From the NCBI GenBank assembly GCA_032716605.1, contig CM064569.1, positions 13,446,079-13,510,078 on the forward strand: DNA of 64,000 nucleotides, read 5' to 3'. Position numbers and translations under genes: made by a program. Below the pieces are notes generated by a model, which saw only the letters and a program-made list of their open reading frames with translations, ran no database searches and was not told where the DNA came from. This DNA comes from Paralithodes platypus (Eukaryota; Arthropoda; Malacostraca; Decapoda; Lithodidae). This document shows, piece after piece, positions 22,201-33,874 of this stretch; positions within the stretch are counted from its first letter, which is position 1; every line of letters begins with the position of its first letter.

Positions 22201-23413
22201 CTACAATAATCCTGTAGCGATGTTAGATCTCCAAAGTTGTGAAGAGCTAACATTGGCTCGGCGAAGAGGTAATCTTCCAACAGGATCGTTACTGGCAGAT
22301 GGTCCAGCGACCGCTGGTGACATAGGGGTGGAGTCGTGAGAGCTAACACCATCACTAGTGACCGCCGATTGAGGGATCGAAATGCTTTCGATTTCCTGTT
22401 CCAATGGATACAACTTGACGATGGGTCGAGTGGTCAGGCCAGTTTTTGTTCTAATCTGGACCACTCTAACCAGATTATCTCATCCGGGATAGAGTCTAAC
22501 TACCCTACCAAGTTTCCAAAGGACACAAGATCCCTCGTCATGTATAAGCACGATGTCATCTATTTATGGCCATACACTGCTTGATGAGCCTCTTTTATTC
22601 TTATAGGCTTCTCGTAGTGATGCCAAGTATTCACTAGACCAACGCTTGCATCGGTCCCGGATCAATTTATTGATGTAATTGTACCTGCTGTGTATCGCTG
22701 CTTTACTATCGTAACTAGGATCCTGCAGCTCATCTAGCTGAATTAGGTCCTTTGGGAAGTCACGAAGTCTACGACCTTTAACCAGCATGGATGGAGTAAT
22801 AGGGCAAGGGTCCTCCAGATCACCCGAGACATTTGTTAAAGGGCGATCATTCACGGTAGCCTCCAGCTCCAATAGGACAGTAGTTAGTTCCTCAAAGGAG
22901 ACTAGAGCACGACCTAGTACTTTTTTAAGCCCAGCCTTCACAATACCTATGGCTCTCTCCCAAATAGCTCCGAACCAAAGCGCGCGTGCTGGGATAAAAC
23001 GCCATTCACATCGGATTTCGGCAAGATGAGCCTGAAGACTGGGATCGCTTTGGATGTCTTCCAAGTGTCTGGAAGCTCCCACATATGTAGCAGCATTGTT
23101 GCTTAACATTATCTGTGGAAATCCCTGCCTACTACAAAATCTCCGGAACGCATGGATAAAGCTGTCACAGGTCATACTGCTAACTACTTCAATGTGAATA
23201 GTTCTTGTAGTAGCGCACGTAAATAAATGCATATAAGCCTTGTTGTTGTGTGAGCCCCGGACAGGAATTGCTCCTGTATAATCAACCTCCATGACCTCAA
23301 AGGGATCTCTAGGAGTAGTCCTGATGTCTGATAGAGGAGGTACTCTAGCTTTCGCGTAGGTATTACCCTGTATTTTACGACAGGTTATACACTTACTGGT
23401 CACTTGTTTAACT
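22201..23413 (-). pseudogene. BEL-B integrase, unit 2
   Basis: It has the same layout and shared lesions as unit 1: TGA near 23,414, LSNN in place of LSDN, and a stop near 22,564 before the C-terminal DUF5641-like tail. Confidence 0.85.
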
Positions 23414-23415
23414 GC

Positions 23416-24919
23416 TCATCTTATCTTAGGAATCCACCACCTCTGCCGTATATATGCGACCACGTGATTAACTCCATGGTGACGACAGACACGATGACAC
23501 ATATTGATGAGCATGGTAGTGAAAGGATGTTCGGAAGGCAGTAGTATCGGATATTTCATTGAATCCGGAAGAGCCGCTAACTTCAATCTACCTTCACATA
23601 CAATTAATCCTCCTTTCATGACAAGTCCTAATTGGTTTACCAAATTATTGCGAGTACCCTTGTCACCAGACAGCATCTCGTACTCCTTTGGGAAGCATTC
23701 CTGCTGGCATCTTTGAGCTATAATCTTTTCTGCTACTTTTAGTTCCTTTATGCTTAGGAGGGCACTGTCTGTGGGAGACGTCCCTTTAATTTTTGCCTTC
23801 AAATTATTCTTGTATCGAATAGTCCATGCAACTACCCGAATGAATTTATCATAACTGCCATATTTTTCCCAGTTCCATAACCGGGTGTCCTGTTCATCAT
23901 TAGTCCCAATGACTTGGCTAGTTACTTTTGGCGTTTGGTCATCAGGTATTATATCTTCTGGCCACTCGTCTTTGTTTCGGAGCCACATGGGCCCCTCCCA
24001 CCAAAACGCAGAAGATTTCAGATGTTTTGCCGAAACACCTCTAGACAGTAAGTCACTAGGGTTTTCTTTAGAGGACACGTACCGGAAGTCTACAGTCGGA
24101 AGAAGGGATTTTATTTCGTCAACTCTGTTTGCGACATACACTGGAAGCTTCTTCATACTACGCAACCAATGCAATATAACCTGGCTGTCGCACCATAAAA
24201 CAATTTTTTCGACTTTTACAATATTATGATAGGCTTCCTCCACAAATTTGATTAATCTGTCGGCTAGCAAAGCAGCAGTTAGCTCTAATCTTGGTATAGT
24301 TATGGATCTTATGGGAGCGACCTTTGCTTTAGCGATGACCAGACAGCTATGTTCCGGGCTCACAAAATATATTGCAGTGCCATAGGCGACACCACTTGCA
24401 TCGCAAAACGTATGAAGTTCCACTGAATCAGCATATACCGTCCTCCGAGGATAAGTAAAGTCACAGCAGAGGTGCAGGTCCTTGGTAACTGTAGACCATT
24501 CGGTAGCGCAGTCGTCAGGTAGCGGATCGTCCCAATCTTGTTTCAGTCTCCATAATTGCTGTAAGAAAATTATGGACCTTATTGTAACGGGCAGTAGTAC
24601 ACCGAGTGGATCGAACAGTTGCGCCGCCACTCTTAAGCACTCTCTCTTTGTTGCCTTATTGGTCTCTGGGAGACTTGCATTGAACGTCAACAGATCAGAG
24701 TCAGGTAACCATAAGAGTCCTAATGTCTTCACTCGCTCTTGATTCTTGGCAGCAAACACCATCCAATTGCAGGAGGTCACGTAGTTGAGGACTATTGGTA
24801 GCCCATTCTCTGAGAAATAAATGTGCTTGAGACATTATTCTTTGGGCATCCCAGTAACGCTTAATGACAGTCTCTTCATCACTGCCTGTACACTGGAGGT
24901 TGTCAATGAACAAACCTTC
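23416..24919 (-). pseudogene. BEL-B RT C-terminus and RNase H, unit 2
   Basis: RNase H and the linker are open from 24,780 to 23,416, the longest open reading of this region in the window. One extra A near 24,754 (GCAAACACC against GCAACACC) shifts the frame between the F-I-D-N box and RNase H. The Trp codon lost in unit 1 is intact here. Confidence 0.87.
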
Positions 24920-26259
24920 CTAACCCATTGGCTGTGGCTATGTTTGGGCTATTTAGGGCATATTCAGGCACTCGTAAATGATAAATCAAGCATCTGCATT
25001 AAATGAACTGTATTCTGCCGAAAACTAGGCTAAAATAGCTTCAAAATAAGACCAGAATGAGCCCCATACGTGGTCTGGTTCACCCGCCGCCGTGCCAGTA
25101 AAACGCGGGAAACCGGCTATTTGGTAGCACTCGCTCGCTTGACTACACTGTTGTGAGAGAGAGAGAGATAGCCGCGCGAGACACAGTCAACCTCAGTGGG
25201 CCGCTCGCTGCTCTGAGGAACGGAGGTGGGCCCCTCACGCTCCCGCCCACTGACGCTCGATTTTTACGGTTTTTACAGGCTTTTAACCCTTTCGCTGCAG
25301 GTGACGTTCTGGAACGTCCTGGCAAGTTACAGCAATTTTCAGGCTTTAACACCTTACGAGCGGCCTATGCGGTTTATTTATGTGTACCGCACAGCGGGGT
25401 GTTTTTAGCCAAAATAGGGCTGTTTACGTGATCATTTTCATGCCTAAATAAGACCCAGAACGTAAAACAAGTACCTATCCCTGAAAGGGCATAAACAGAG
25501 CTTTCGAATGACACCATAACGATCCTTGTATGATGGATAGTTTTCTTGCAATAACCGTGCAACGCGAGTGCAAAAAGCAGGTAATTCGGTACTTTCGGTA
25601 CATAATTGAGTATGTAGCGAGTGAGAGAGGGAGGAGGGAGCTGAGATTTGTGTCAGTAGGTTCGCCGCGGTGGTCTGGAGCAGTCATACGCTCGCTAGTC
25701 TCCTGCCACCACTTGTCTCTCTCTCTCAGCCACATTACGTGCTGAAATTGCCACTCGAGTTATGTCGAGCGCCGCCACATAGTCCAGCTTTATTTAACTC
25801 GACTTATGTTGCTCGCCGCTAATTAAGGGTTAAAAGCCTGTAAAAATCATAAAAATCGAGTGTCAGTGGGCGGGAGCGTGAGGGACCCACCTTCGTCCCT
25901 CAGAGCAGCGAGCGGCTCACTGAGGTAGACTGTCTCTCGCGCGAGTCTCTCTCTCTCACTCACAACAGTGTAGCCAAGCGAGCGAGTGCTACCAAATAGC
26001 AGGTTTCCCGCGTTTCACTGGCACCGCTGCGGGTGAACCAGACCACGTACGGGGTCCGTTCTGGTCTCATTTTGAAGCTATTTTCGCCTAGTTTTTGGCA
26101 GATTACAGTTCATTTAATGCAGATGCTTGATTTATCATTCAGGAATGCCTGAATATGCCCTAAATAGCCCAAACATAGCCGCAGCCAATGGGTTAAAGAC
26201 TGGAAATTGCTGTAACTTGCCAGGACGTTCCAGAACGTCACCCGCAATGAAAGGGTTAA
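24920..26259. mobile_element. Fold-back TTAA element, unit 2, with MITE-A nested in its loop
   Basis: This is the same fold-back element as at 9,533-10,386, with CTAA at 24,920-24,923 and TTAA at 26,256-26,259. It is enlarged by a reversed MITE-A in the centre of the palindrome. The outer arms differ slightly from units 1 and 3, for example GAGCCCCATACG near 25,048. Confidence 0.82.
25350..25829 (-). mobile_element. MITE-A, second copy, reversed, inside the fold-back element
   Basis: This copy is 480 bp between TTAA at 25,346-25,349 and 25,830-25,833. Units 1 and 3 have the empty site (9,959-9,962 and 40,402-40,405). It is a near-identical reverse complement of the copies at 13,791-14,270 and 29,679-30,158, with scattered differences, so it is an independent insertion. 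Confidence 0.93.
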
Positions 26260-27506
26260 TAGTCTCCACAACTCCGGGATCCTCTTTAATAATGGAAAGA
26301 TGTTTTAAGATCGTGGCATTAAGAAGAAACTGTGAGCAAGTCGCCCCGAACAACACTACCTTAAATCGGTAGCAAAGTAAGGGTGAAGATAAATCCAAGG
26401 GATCCTTCGGCCACAGATATCGGGTGTAGTCACGATCTTCTTCATGAAGTCTCAACATGAGAAAGGCCTTCTCGATGTCACTTATCCAGGCATATTTGTG
26501 GACCCTGAATCTCAGCAATATATTTGCTAGATCCGGCACTAGTGATGGCCCTGTGTAAAGGCAGTCATTAAGACTTGGTCTGCCCTTGCCAATACTAGCG
26601 GAACAGTCGTACACAATACGAACGGGCGTCGTTGTGCTATTCTTGGTGACCCTGTGATGTGCCAAATAATGACTGTTTTCAGTAACACCGAAAGGAACCT
26701 CTTCAATAAAGTCACGATGAAGCTGATCTTGGATAACGTTGGTGTAGTGACTACAATAGACAGGTTCTTGTTTGAAACGCTTCTGCAGATCCCTTAGGCG
26801 ACCCGCTGCTAAACCATAATTAGAAGGCAGCTTCTCTTTATGTTGGTTCCATGGCAGTCTGACTTCATATTGCTGATTCTGTGCAGAGTATGTTACTGTC
26901 TCCTTGTATATGTCCAACGCAGTCATGTTTTCCTTTGAATCTTCGTTTGGAGAAATTCCTAGGTGATCCAGTTCCCACATACATTTAATTCATTATGACA
27001 TGGATTACTTGATTCTGTGGATATATATTGATCCATCGGGGTGACCGCAACTTTCAAAATTGTAACTACCTCTACTTGGGCGCTAGACTTGTCGTTATGG
27101 CAGGAGCCACTTAGTGCATAGCCAAATTTAGTGGGTAAGAGAATTATGTCATCCTCCTTTTTGTACCCTGGCCGCACTAAGTCATAATAATAATCGGCAC
27201 CAACCAACAAGTCCAGTCGAGATGTCTGTGTCATTAGAGAATCAGCTAATTTGTAACCCTTGTTTCGCAAAACTCTCACGTCTGCTTCAAGGAATTCTGA
27301 TCCTTTGTGATCCGAGAGAGTTTCTACCACAACTGCTTGTAGAGGATTGTTTCTGCCCCGGAACTTGTATTTGAAGGACACTACTGGGTACTTTCTGCTC
27401 TCACATGCTCCGGTAAACCCTCGCAACTCTAGCTCTTCATCACCCACTTTTGTATAATGGATCGAGTCTAGAGCGGAATTTAAAATGAAGGTGCGCTGTG
27501 AGCACT
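26260..27506 (-). pseudogene. BEL-B protease C-part and RT N-terminus, unit 2
   Basis: Protease and linker are open from 27,525 to 26,959. One base is missing near 26,985 (ACATTTAATTC against ACATTTTAATTC), and the RT fingers then read openly from 26,980 into the fold-back element. The added C-terminal residues after VVETI are encoded by the fold-back element and are not native. Confidence 0.86.
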
Positions 27507-28076
27507 GATCCAGCAGTGTTCTCATCTTGACTGTTCCTCTTGATTACTTAGCTGTTGGCAGCATAACAGTTGGGAGGATAATACTAGTCTTCTTTGACGA
27601 CACAGACATCGTGGTAGTTTGCGTCTTGGTCTTTGTTACCTGTTGAGGTTTTTGCTCCTTATTTGCACCGTCCCATTGAGATCTGGACTGACAGAGGATA
27701 TGGTAGTGTCTGTTTTGACAGAACTTGCAGCTGCGGATGTCAGGGTTCACACAACCATTGCTCCCGTGGGTTGAAGATAAGCACCCGGTGCTTATCCAGC
27801 AGTGTTCTCATCTTGACTGTTCCTCTTGATTCCTTAACTGTTGGCAGCATAACAGTTGGGAGGATAATACTAGTCTTCTTTGACGACACAGACATCGTGT
27901 TAGTTTGCGTCTTGGTCTTCGTTACCTGTTGAGGTTTTTGCTCCTTTGCACAATCCCATTGAGATCTGAACTGACTGAGGATATGGTAGTGTCTGTTTTG
28001 ACAGAACTTGCAGCTGCGGATGTCAGGGTTCACACAACCATTTGCTCCCGTGGGTTGAAGATTAGCACCCGGTGCT
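27507..28076 (-). repeat. 286-bp tandem duplication, unit 2
   Basis: The copies are 27,507-27,792 and 27,793-28,076, with the same hairpin joint as unit 1. Confidence 0.85.
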
Positions 28077-29093
28077 AAGGTTGAGTTGTTTTGCGCATTT
28101 TACTTTCAGAGCACTGGTTTTGAATTTGAGACATTTAAACCATGCATGTGCCCCTTCGCACAACTTGCAACCCTTCCTTCGCACCGAGGCCTCCTACACC
28201 GCAAAGGATGCTGAAGCAACTGGTATGTGTGGTGTAGTCCGTTCTGCTACACTTTCCATGTTAAACACTTCTGTCTGGTAAGCCTGGACAAACCTTTCTA
28301 GGTCCAGACCTTCTTCACCTAAAGTTCTCTTTAATGTTTCCTTTAGTGGGGATGGCAATTTATTCATGAGAATTACAACACTAGCTTCATTAAGGGTAAT
28401 TTGTATGGTCTCTATTGACCTCAGTGTACTTTCAAAACTAGCATAGAATCCCTTTAGTTCCTCGACATTGTAAGAGGGAGGATTCAAAGTAGTTAGGTTA
28501 GATATACGTGCCGCCTTAATTCTATACCTGTGCTCATAGGTTTTCTTTAGAAGGGCAACCGCTGTTTGGTAGCTGGCTCCCTCAATTGCGAAACCTTCAA
28601 TGAGTTGTTTTGCCTCGCCATTCAGTTGACCTCTTAAGTAGGTGAATTTTTGGATGTCACTGATCTCTGCATTGCTGTGGACACTACTATGGAACATATC
28701 CCAGAATCCCAACCATAGAGTGGGATCACTGTCAAACACAGGAAGGGTTATTTTCGGCAATCTTATACCGGCATTTCTGTTAACTGCAGTACGATTTGGC
28801 TCCTTGTGTTTTAGCTTACCTTTGAGGAGGAGGATAACTTTATCAAGACACTCTATATAATCCACGTCTGTTTCTATGTCTGCGAAATACTCGGCGTCAT
28901 CTTCATAGAGCGCTTCCATTTTGCGGCGACATAAATTTAAATCTTCGAGCTGTCTTAATACCGAAGCCAATTTAGCTTCAATCGCATCACCATCTGCATC
29001 AACCAAAAATGTAGCAATATCTTTGGTGATCCTAGTCAAACCACTCTTGATACCCCCCTTGCGTCGCTTGTACTGGGACAGTGTCAACGACAT
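28077..29093 (-). pseudogene. BEL-B gag, unit 2
   Basis: The ORF is open from 29,093 to 28,194 (299 residues), covering the N-terminal helical part and the capsid-like part. It is then interrupted just before the first zinc knuckle, where unit 3 reads a few codons further. It reads TYEHRYR where units 1 and 3 read TYGHRYR. The start is the only Met that precedes the conserved SLTLSQYKRR. Confidence 0.87.
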
Positions 29094-29678
29094 GATGGCA
29101 AAACACAGGAAATAGAATAATAATATATCTTACCTATATGGACGTAAAGCGCACTCAGAAAGTTAGCTGACGCCAATAAAGGCAATATATATGGAACCCC
29201 GACTTAAACGTAATAATGAATTAAACATGTGATGTCGGGGTAGGGCAATAAGCGGGAAATATGACGCGGAACGCAATAATAAAAGTAAACGAACAAAGCA
29301 TAAATTTCTCCACACTTAAATTTAAATGGTAAACCTTATATTAAATGCGGCAATTTTGTTGGTGTAGGGCAATAATGAGGGAAATAAGACGCAAAGCAAG
29401 CGCAATAATAAGAGTTAACGAATGCCTACTATCTCCACTCACAAAATAAAAGTAATTAACCTTACATAATATGCGGCAAAATATTTTTAGAGTACACTAA
29501 GGAAGGGAGGCCAAAAAGGTGTATAACAAGCCAATTTAAATTGTAAACCTATAATAAACTAGGATAGCCCAACATCTAATGGTACCAAAAAATTATTGTG
29601 GTAATTACCCCCTTTAAATTTAGTTAAGACCGAACAAATTCAATTTAACCCTTATAATTCTACTTTACATTATTTTAA
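29094..29678 (-). other. BEL-B leader, unit 2
   Basis: This is non-coding leader equivalent to 13,211-13,790, with a 4-bp AAGC expansion near 29,396. I see no gene. Confidence 0.5.
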
Positions 29679-30158
29679 CCCTTAATTAGCGGCTCACCAC
29701 ATAAGTCGAGTTAAATAAAGCTGGACTATGTGGCGGCGCTCGACATAACTCGAGTGGCAATTTCAGCACGTAATGTTGCTGAGAGAGAGAGACAAGTGGT
29801 GGCAGGAGAGTAGCGAGCGTATGACTGCTCCAGACCACCGCGGCGAACATACTGACACTAATCCCAGCTCCCTCCTCCCTCTCTCACTCGCTATATAAGG
29901 AATTGTATCGGGAAAGTGGCTAATTACATGCTTTTTGCACTCGCGTTGCACGGTTATTGCAAGAAAACTAGCCATCATAAAAGGATCATTATGGTGTCAT
30001 TCGAAAGCTCTGTTTATGCCCTTTCAGGGATAGGTACTTGTTTTACGTTCTGGGTCTTATTTAGGCATGAAAATGATCACGTAAACAGCCCTATTTTGGC
30101 TAAAAACACCCCGCTGGGCGGTACATATAAATAAACCGCATAGGCCGCTCGTAAGGTG
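29679..30158 (+). mobile_element. MITE-A at the shared site, unit 2
   Basis: TTAA lies at 29,675-29,678 and 30,159-30,162, the same position and orientation as in unit 1. This insertion was therefore copied with the unit, or inserted before units 1 and 2 separated. Confidence 0.92.
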
Positions 30159-30189
30159 TTAATTGTTGCAATTATACCTAGCCTATACC

Positions 30190-30688
30190 CTACCAATTAT
30201 TACTCAGACCTACCTTAGAGAAAGTACCCGCCTCCCATTCCTCATCCGACTGGTCCCTTAAAGCCTGAATATCTCCCAGCTTTGTGAAGTGTTCCTGGGC
30301 AGTAGCCACGACCTTCTTGAACAGGTCTTCGCTGGCATCATATGTGAGATGTACGCCGTCTTCACTATAGTCTCCGTTCCGCACCTCCATGGACTGGTAG
30401 CGGGACTTTGTGAAAGGCAGTACTTTCTTCAGCCAGCGATTGACCCCGTTCCTGATACTTTTGTATCGCTCTGCCGTCAGACCGCGTAAGTCTCGCCTCC
30501 AGGCCTATTATTTTACAGGCCCCTGAGATTGATTCAATCTCTCTAGCGAGGTCCTGGATGGCGTTGGCGACAGAGCGTATATCAGTCTCGGGATGGATAT
30601 CGTTACCTCCCAAGACTAAGAAGGTCAGGTCCGGCTGGTATCGGACGTGGCTCTCCCAGGCAGCAGAGGACTTGCTATTGTCCACCCT
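30190..30688 (-). pseudogene. SGNH-hydrolase-like ORF, 3' part, unit 2
   Basis: This is the same truncated C-terminal part as in unit 1, cut by the joint at 30,688. GGND and DGVHL are present on either side of a frame break. Confidence 0.7.
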
Positions 30689-30988
30689 TTGCTAGACCAG
30701 TGTTCCCAGCGCACTTTTGTTCTGCGGTCCTCTCTACCGTCAGTACAGTATGTTGCATCGGGAAGAGAGACATTGAAGCTGCAAGGGTTTACGGGAGCCC
30801 AGCGCGAACATGTGTATGAGGTAGTCACCCTGCAATACAAGGATAGGGATAGGAATTCATCCTTAATGGCGGTAGTAGTAGACTCCTTACCAGAATACAA
30901 GGTATCAAGAGGCATCAAAGGTGTAGTAGGTAAATTGCAGGATTCAGGGTATAGGCTAGCCGATTCATTCATAAGCTATACATGTTGA
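30689..30988 (+). pseudogene. BEL-A protease, truncated at the tandem joint, unit 3
   Basis: It begins in DQCSQ beside the joint. Unlike unit 2 it has no extra T, so it stays open to the stop at about 30,988. There is one Gln to His change (QREHVYEV). Confidence 0.82.
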
Positions 30989-31774
30989 TCGGTGCCGATT
31001 ATTACTATGACTTAGTGCTACCAGGATATAAATGGGAGGGCAATCTAGTGTTTTTGCCCACCAAGTTTGGGTACGCGATTAGTGGGTCATACAAGGATCA
31101 TGTAGCCAATACCAATGTTGAAGTCGTGACAGTGTTAAAAATTGCGGTCAGTTCAATTAGTGAGTATCTACAGACAGAGAATGAACCATGTAGTCAAGAG
31201 TTGAATAAATTGTGGGATATGGACAATTTAGGCATCAAGTCAGGAGAGATAGATGCAGAGGCTAGGGATACACTTAAATTGTATGATGAGGCTGTAACCT
31301 ATTTACCCGAGGAAAACCAGTATTGTGTCCGTTTGCCGTGGCGCAGAAACAGAGGCGACTTGCCGAACAATTACGGTGGCGATAGGAAGGTTACGGAGCC
31401 TACAGAAGAAATTTATCACGAATCCGGCGTATTGTCAGCAGTACTGTAATGTTGTTAAAGATCAGCTAAATCGCGAGTTCATAGAGTCCACTGGTGAGGA
31501 AATTATCACCGATTCGCCTACACATTATCTTGAACGCGACAGCAAAACTACTCTCATACGCGTCGTGTTTGACTGTTCGGCCAAATTATCACTTTCGGCC
31601 TTAAGCCTCAATGATTGCCTGTATACGGGACCCTCTTTGGTTCCAGATTTGGCGAAGGTGATGTTGAGGTTTAGATGCAAGCCGTACGGGTTTATAAGCG
31701 ATATCGAGAAGGCGTTCCTCATGCTCATGATGGACAAACGCGATAGAGACAGTACACGCCAACCAGTTGTCTGA
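30982..31774 (+). pseudogene. BEL-A RT N-terminus, unit 3
   Basis: A 2-bp loss near 31,376 (ACGGTGGC against ACGGTCTGGC) shifts the frame, giving a stop at 31,449; the remainder reads in another frame to 31,774. It has the same internal deletion after the D-I-E-K-A-F box. Confidence 0.85.
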
Positions 31775-33617
31775 TTCTCAATTGTGGTGGCAGGGGCCTT
31801 CGTGGCTAACTTCCACAACAGAGTGGCCAGAGGATCGAACAACGGCCGTACCAGTTCAGGTAGACTTTCCCGTAGAATCGATGTCCGCAGCAGTAGTCAC
31901 TCAGGATATTGAAGGCATCACAATTGCTTGGGACAGATATAGTAGCTATGATAAGGCAGTACGGGTCCTTGCATGGGTTAACCGTTATGTATGTAATTTG
32001 CGGTGAAAGGTAAAGGGAGAGTCTTAACTGACACCCCTTCCTTGCTAGTTAGTGAAATGCGAGCCACTGAAAAATTAATGATTATGACAGTGCAAAGGGA
32101 ATCCTATATGAGTGAATGGAGCATCTTGACCAATACCGACCATAATTTACCAGGTACTAATGTCATGAGACAACTAGGACTATTCGTGGACAGTGGGGTG
32201 ATCAAATGTAGGGGTAGAATTCAGTTGGCCACTATCAGCGATGACAGTAAGTATCCTATCCTCCTACCATCTAACCATACAATTACGCATTTGCTTATAA
32301 TTAAAAGTCATATAGTATGTTCTCATTATGAGGTGGGTCATGTGGTAGCTTATTTGCGCCAAAAATGGTGGATCCCACACATGAGACAGACGGTAAAAAT
32401 GGTACTACGAAAGTGTATAGTATGTAAGAGACTTCAGGGTAAATCCTACTCACCAAGGAATGCACCTCCCTTGCCTAGGATTAGAGTACAGCCTCAAGAT
32501 CCTTTCTCAGTGACCGGTATAGATTATTCTGCCGCATTATTATTAAAGGGTAATCCCGCTATTAAAGCTTACATTGTATTGTTCACCTGTGCCATCACCA
32601 GGGCGATTCACCTAGAAGTAGTAACTAACATGTCTTGCGAAAGCTTTATGCACACGTTCCGCCGATTTATTAGTAGGCAGGGCTTTCCTCAAATAATTCT
32701 AAGCGATAACACGACAACATTTGTTAGTGCAGCCAAACAGCTGGCCGAAATATCTAAAGATCCGGTAATTCAGAATTTTATGCTAGAACACCATTGTGAG
32801 TGGCGTTTTATCCCCGCCAGAGCTCCTTGGTTCGGTGCCATTTGGGAAAGGGCAATCGGGATAGTGAAAGCCGGATTAAAAAAGTTTCTCGGTAGAGCAT
32901 CGGTAACATAAGAACATAAGAAAATGGGAGTCTGCAGAAAGCCGATTGGCCTAAGCAAGGCAGATCCCTGTAACGTTAGAAGAGCTGCAAACTACTCTAT
33001 GTGAAATTAAAGCCTGTGTAAATGACCGACCTTTTTGTTATGTCTCGGGTTAACTAAACGATGTGAATGCTATTACGACATCTCACATGCTAAGAGGCAG
33101 ACGATTAAAATCATTCCCAAAAGAAGCGATAGCCGATGAGGAATTGACAGATCCGTCATTCCGCAGGGATAATGTTATGACTGCCAGATATCACTATATG
33201 AATAAATTGTCAAAAGATATCTGGAAACGTTGGCAGTCTGACTACCTCTTGGCATTGAGAGAGACGCATCAGTGTCACTTGAGGACTGAAGGTAAATCAT
33301 GGCCAAAGCTAGGGGATGTTGTCCTAATACATGACGACAGTCCTCGGCTAATGTGGAAATTAGGGAAAATCACTGGCCTAGAGGCGGGCATGGATGGAAT
33401 AAGTCGGGTAGCGCATCTTAAGATGAGTACAGGTGTCACCACTCGCCCCATTGTTAGGTTGTACCCCTTAGAACAGGCAGTAAGTCAGTGCGTGGCCCCT
33501 TCCGATGAACCGTCGCCTCAAGATCTCCCTCTTAACGCGTTAGGCGTTGATCGAGAGGTGAGCGATATTGAGTTACGTCCCTACCGTCAAAAATGTAACC
33601 CCTTAGTTAAGACTTAA
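31767..33617 (+). pseudogene. BEL-A linker and integrase, unit 3
   Basis: It shares the linker TGA (near 32,004) with unit 1. The D, D, E core is kept and the 62-bp insert lies at 32,908-32,969. The C-terminal part is open at 33,063-33,617 with two private changes (HDDSPRL and HLKMST). Confidence 0.86.
32908..32969 (+). mobile_element. 62-bp interspersed insert, unit 3
   Basis: This is the same insert and the same GTAAC duplication as units 1 and 2. Confidence 0.7.
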
Positions 33618-33874
33618 GATTCGTAACCGAGGTCCCGTATGTAAACAAACGAGACCTCACTTGTTGTATAGAAGTCCATCTGCCAACATCCAATATTAGT
33701 GATCATCAATTATCTGCTACATCCTCCACTCAACTTCTTCATTACTTCGCTCTACATTCAGATAAGCCTTTTCTATAATTAACGGGACCCATATTATTTT
33801 ATGAGTGCTTAAATTTATGTTTTACATCATCATTTTCAAGGAGATTATTTCCTGTATTCTATATATAGCTCTTG

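Larger units (their letters stand above)
14801..30688. repeat. Tandem segmental repeat, unit 2 of 3
   Basis: This second copy is 15,888 bp and nearly identical to unit 1. The extra length is explained by a 1,249-bp TTAA element at 18,512-19,760 and a reversed 480-bp MITE-A at 25,350-25,829, each with its TTAA duplication. It shares the MITE-A at 29,679-30,158 with unit 1. It alone keeps a Cys codon at about 16,117-16,119 where units 1 and 3 have TGA. Confidence 0.93.
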
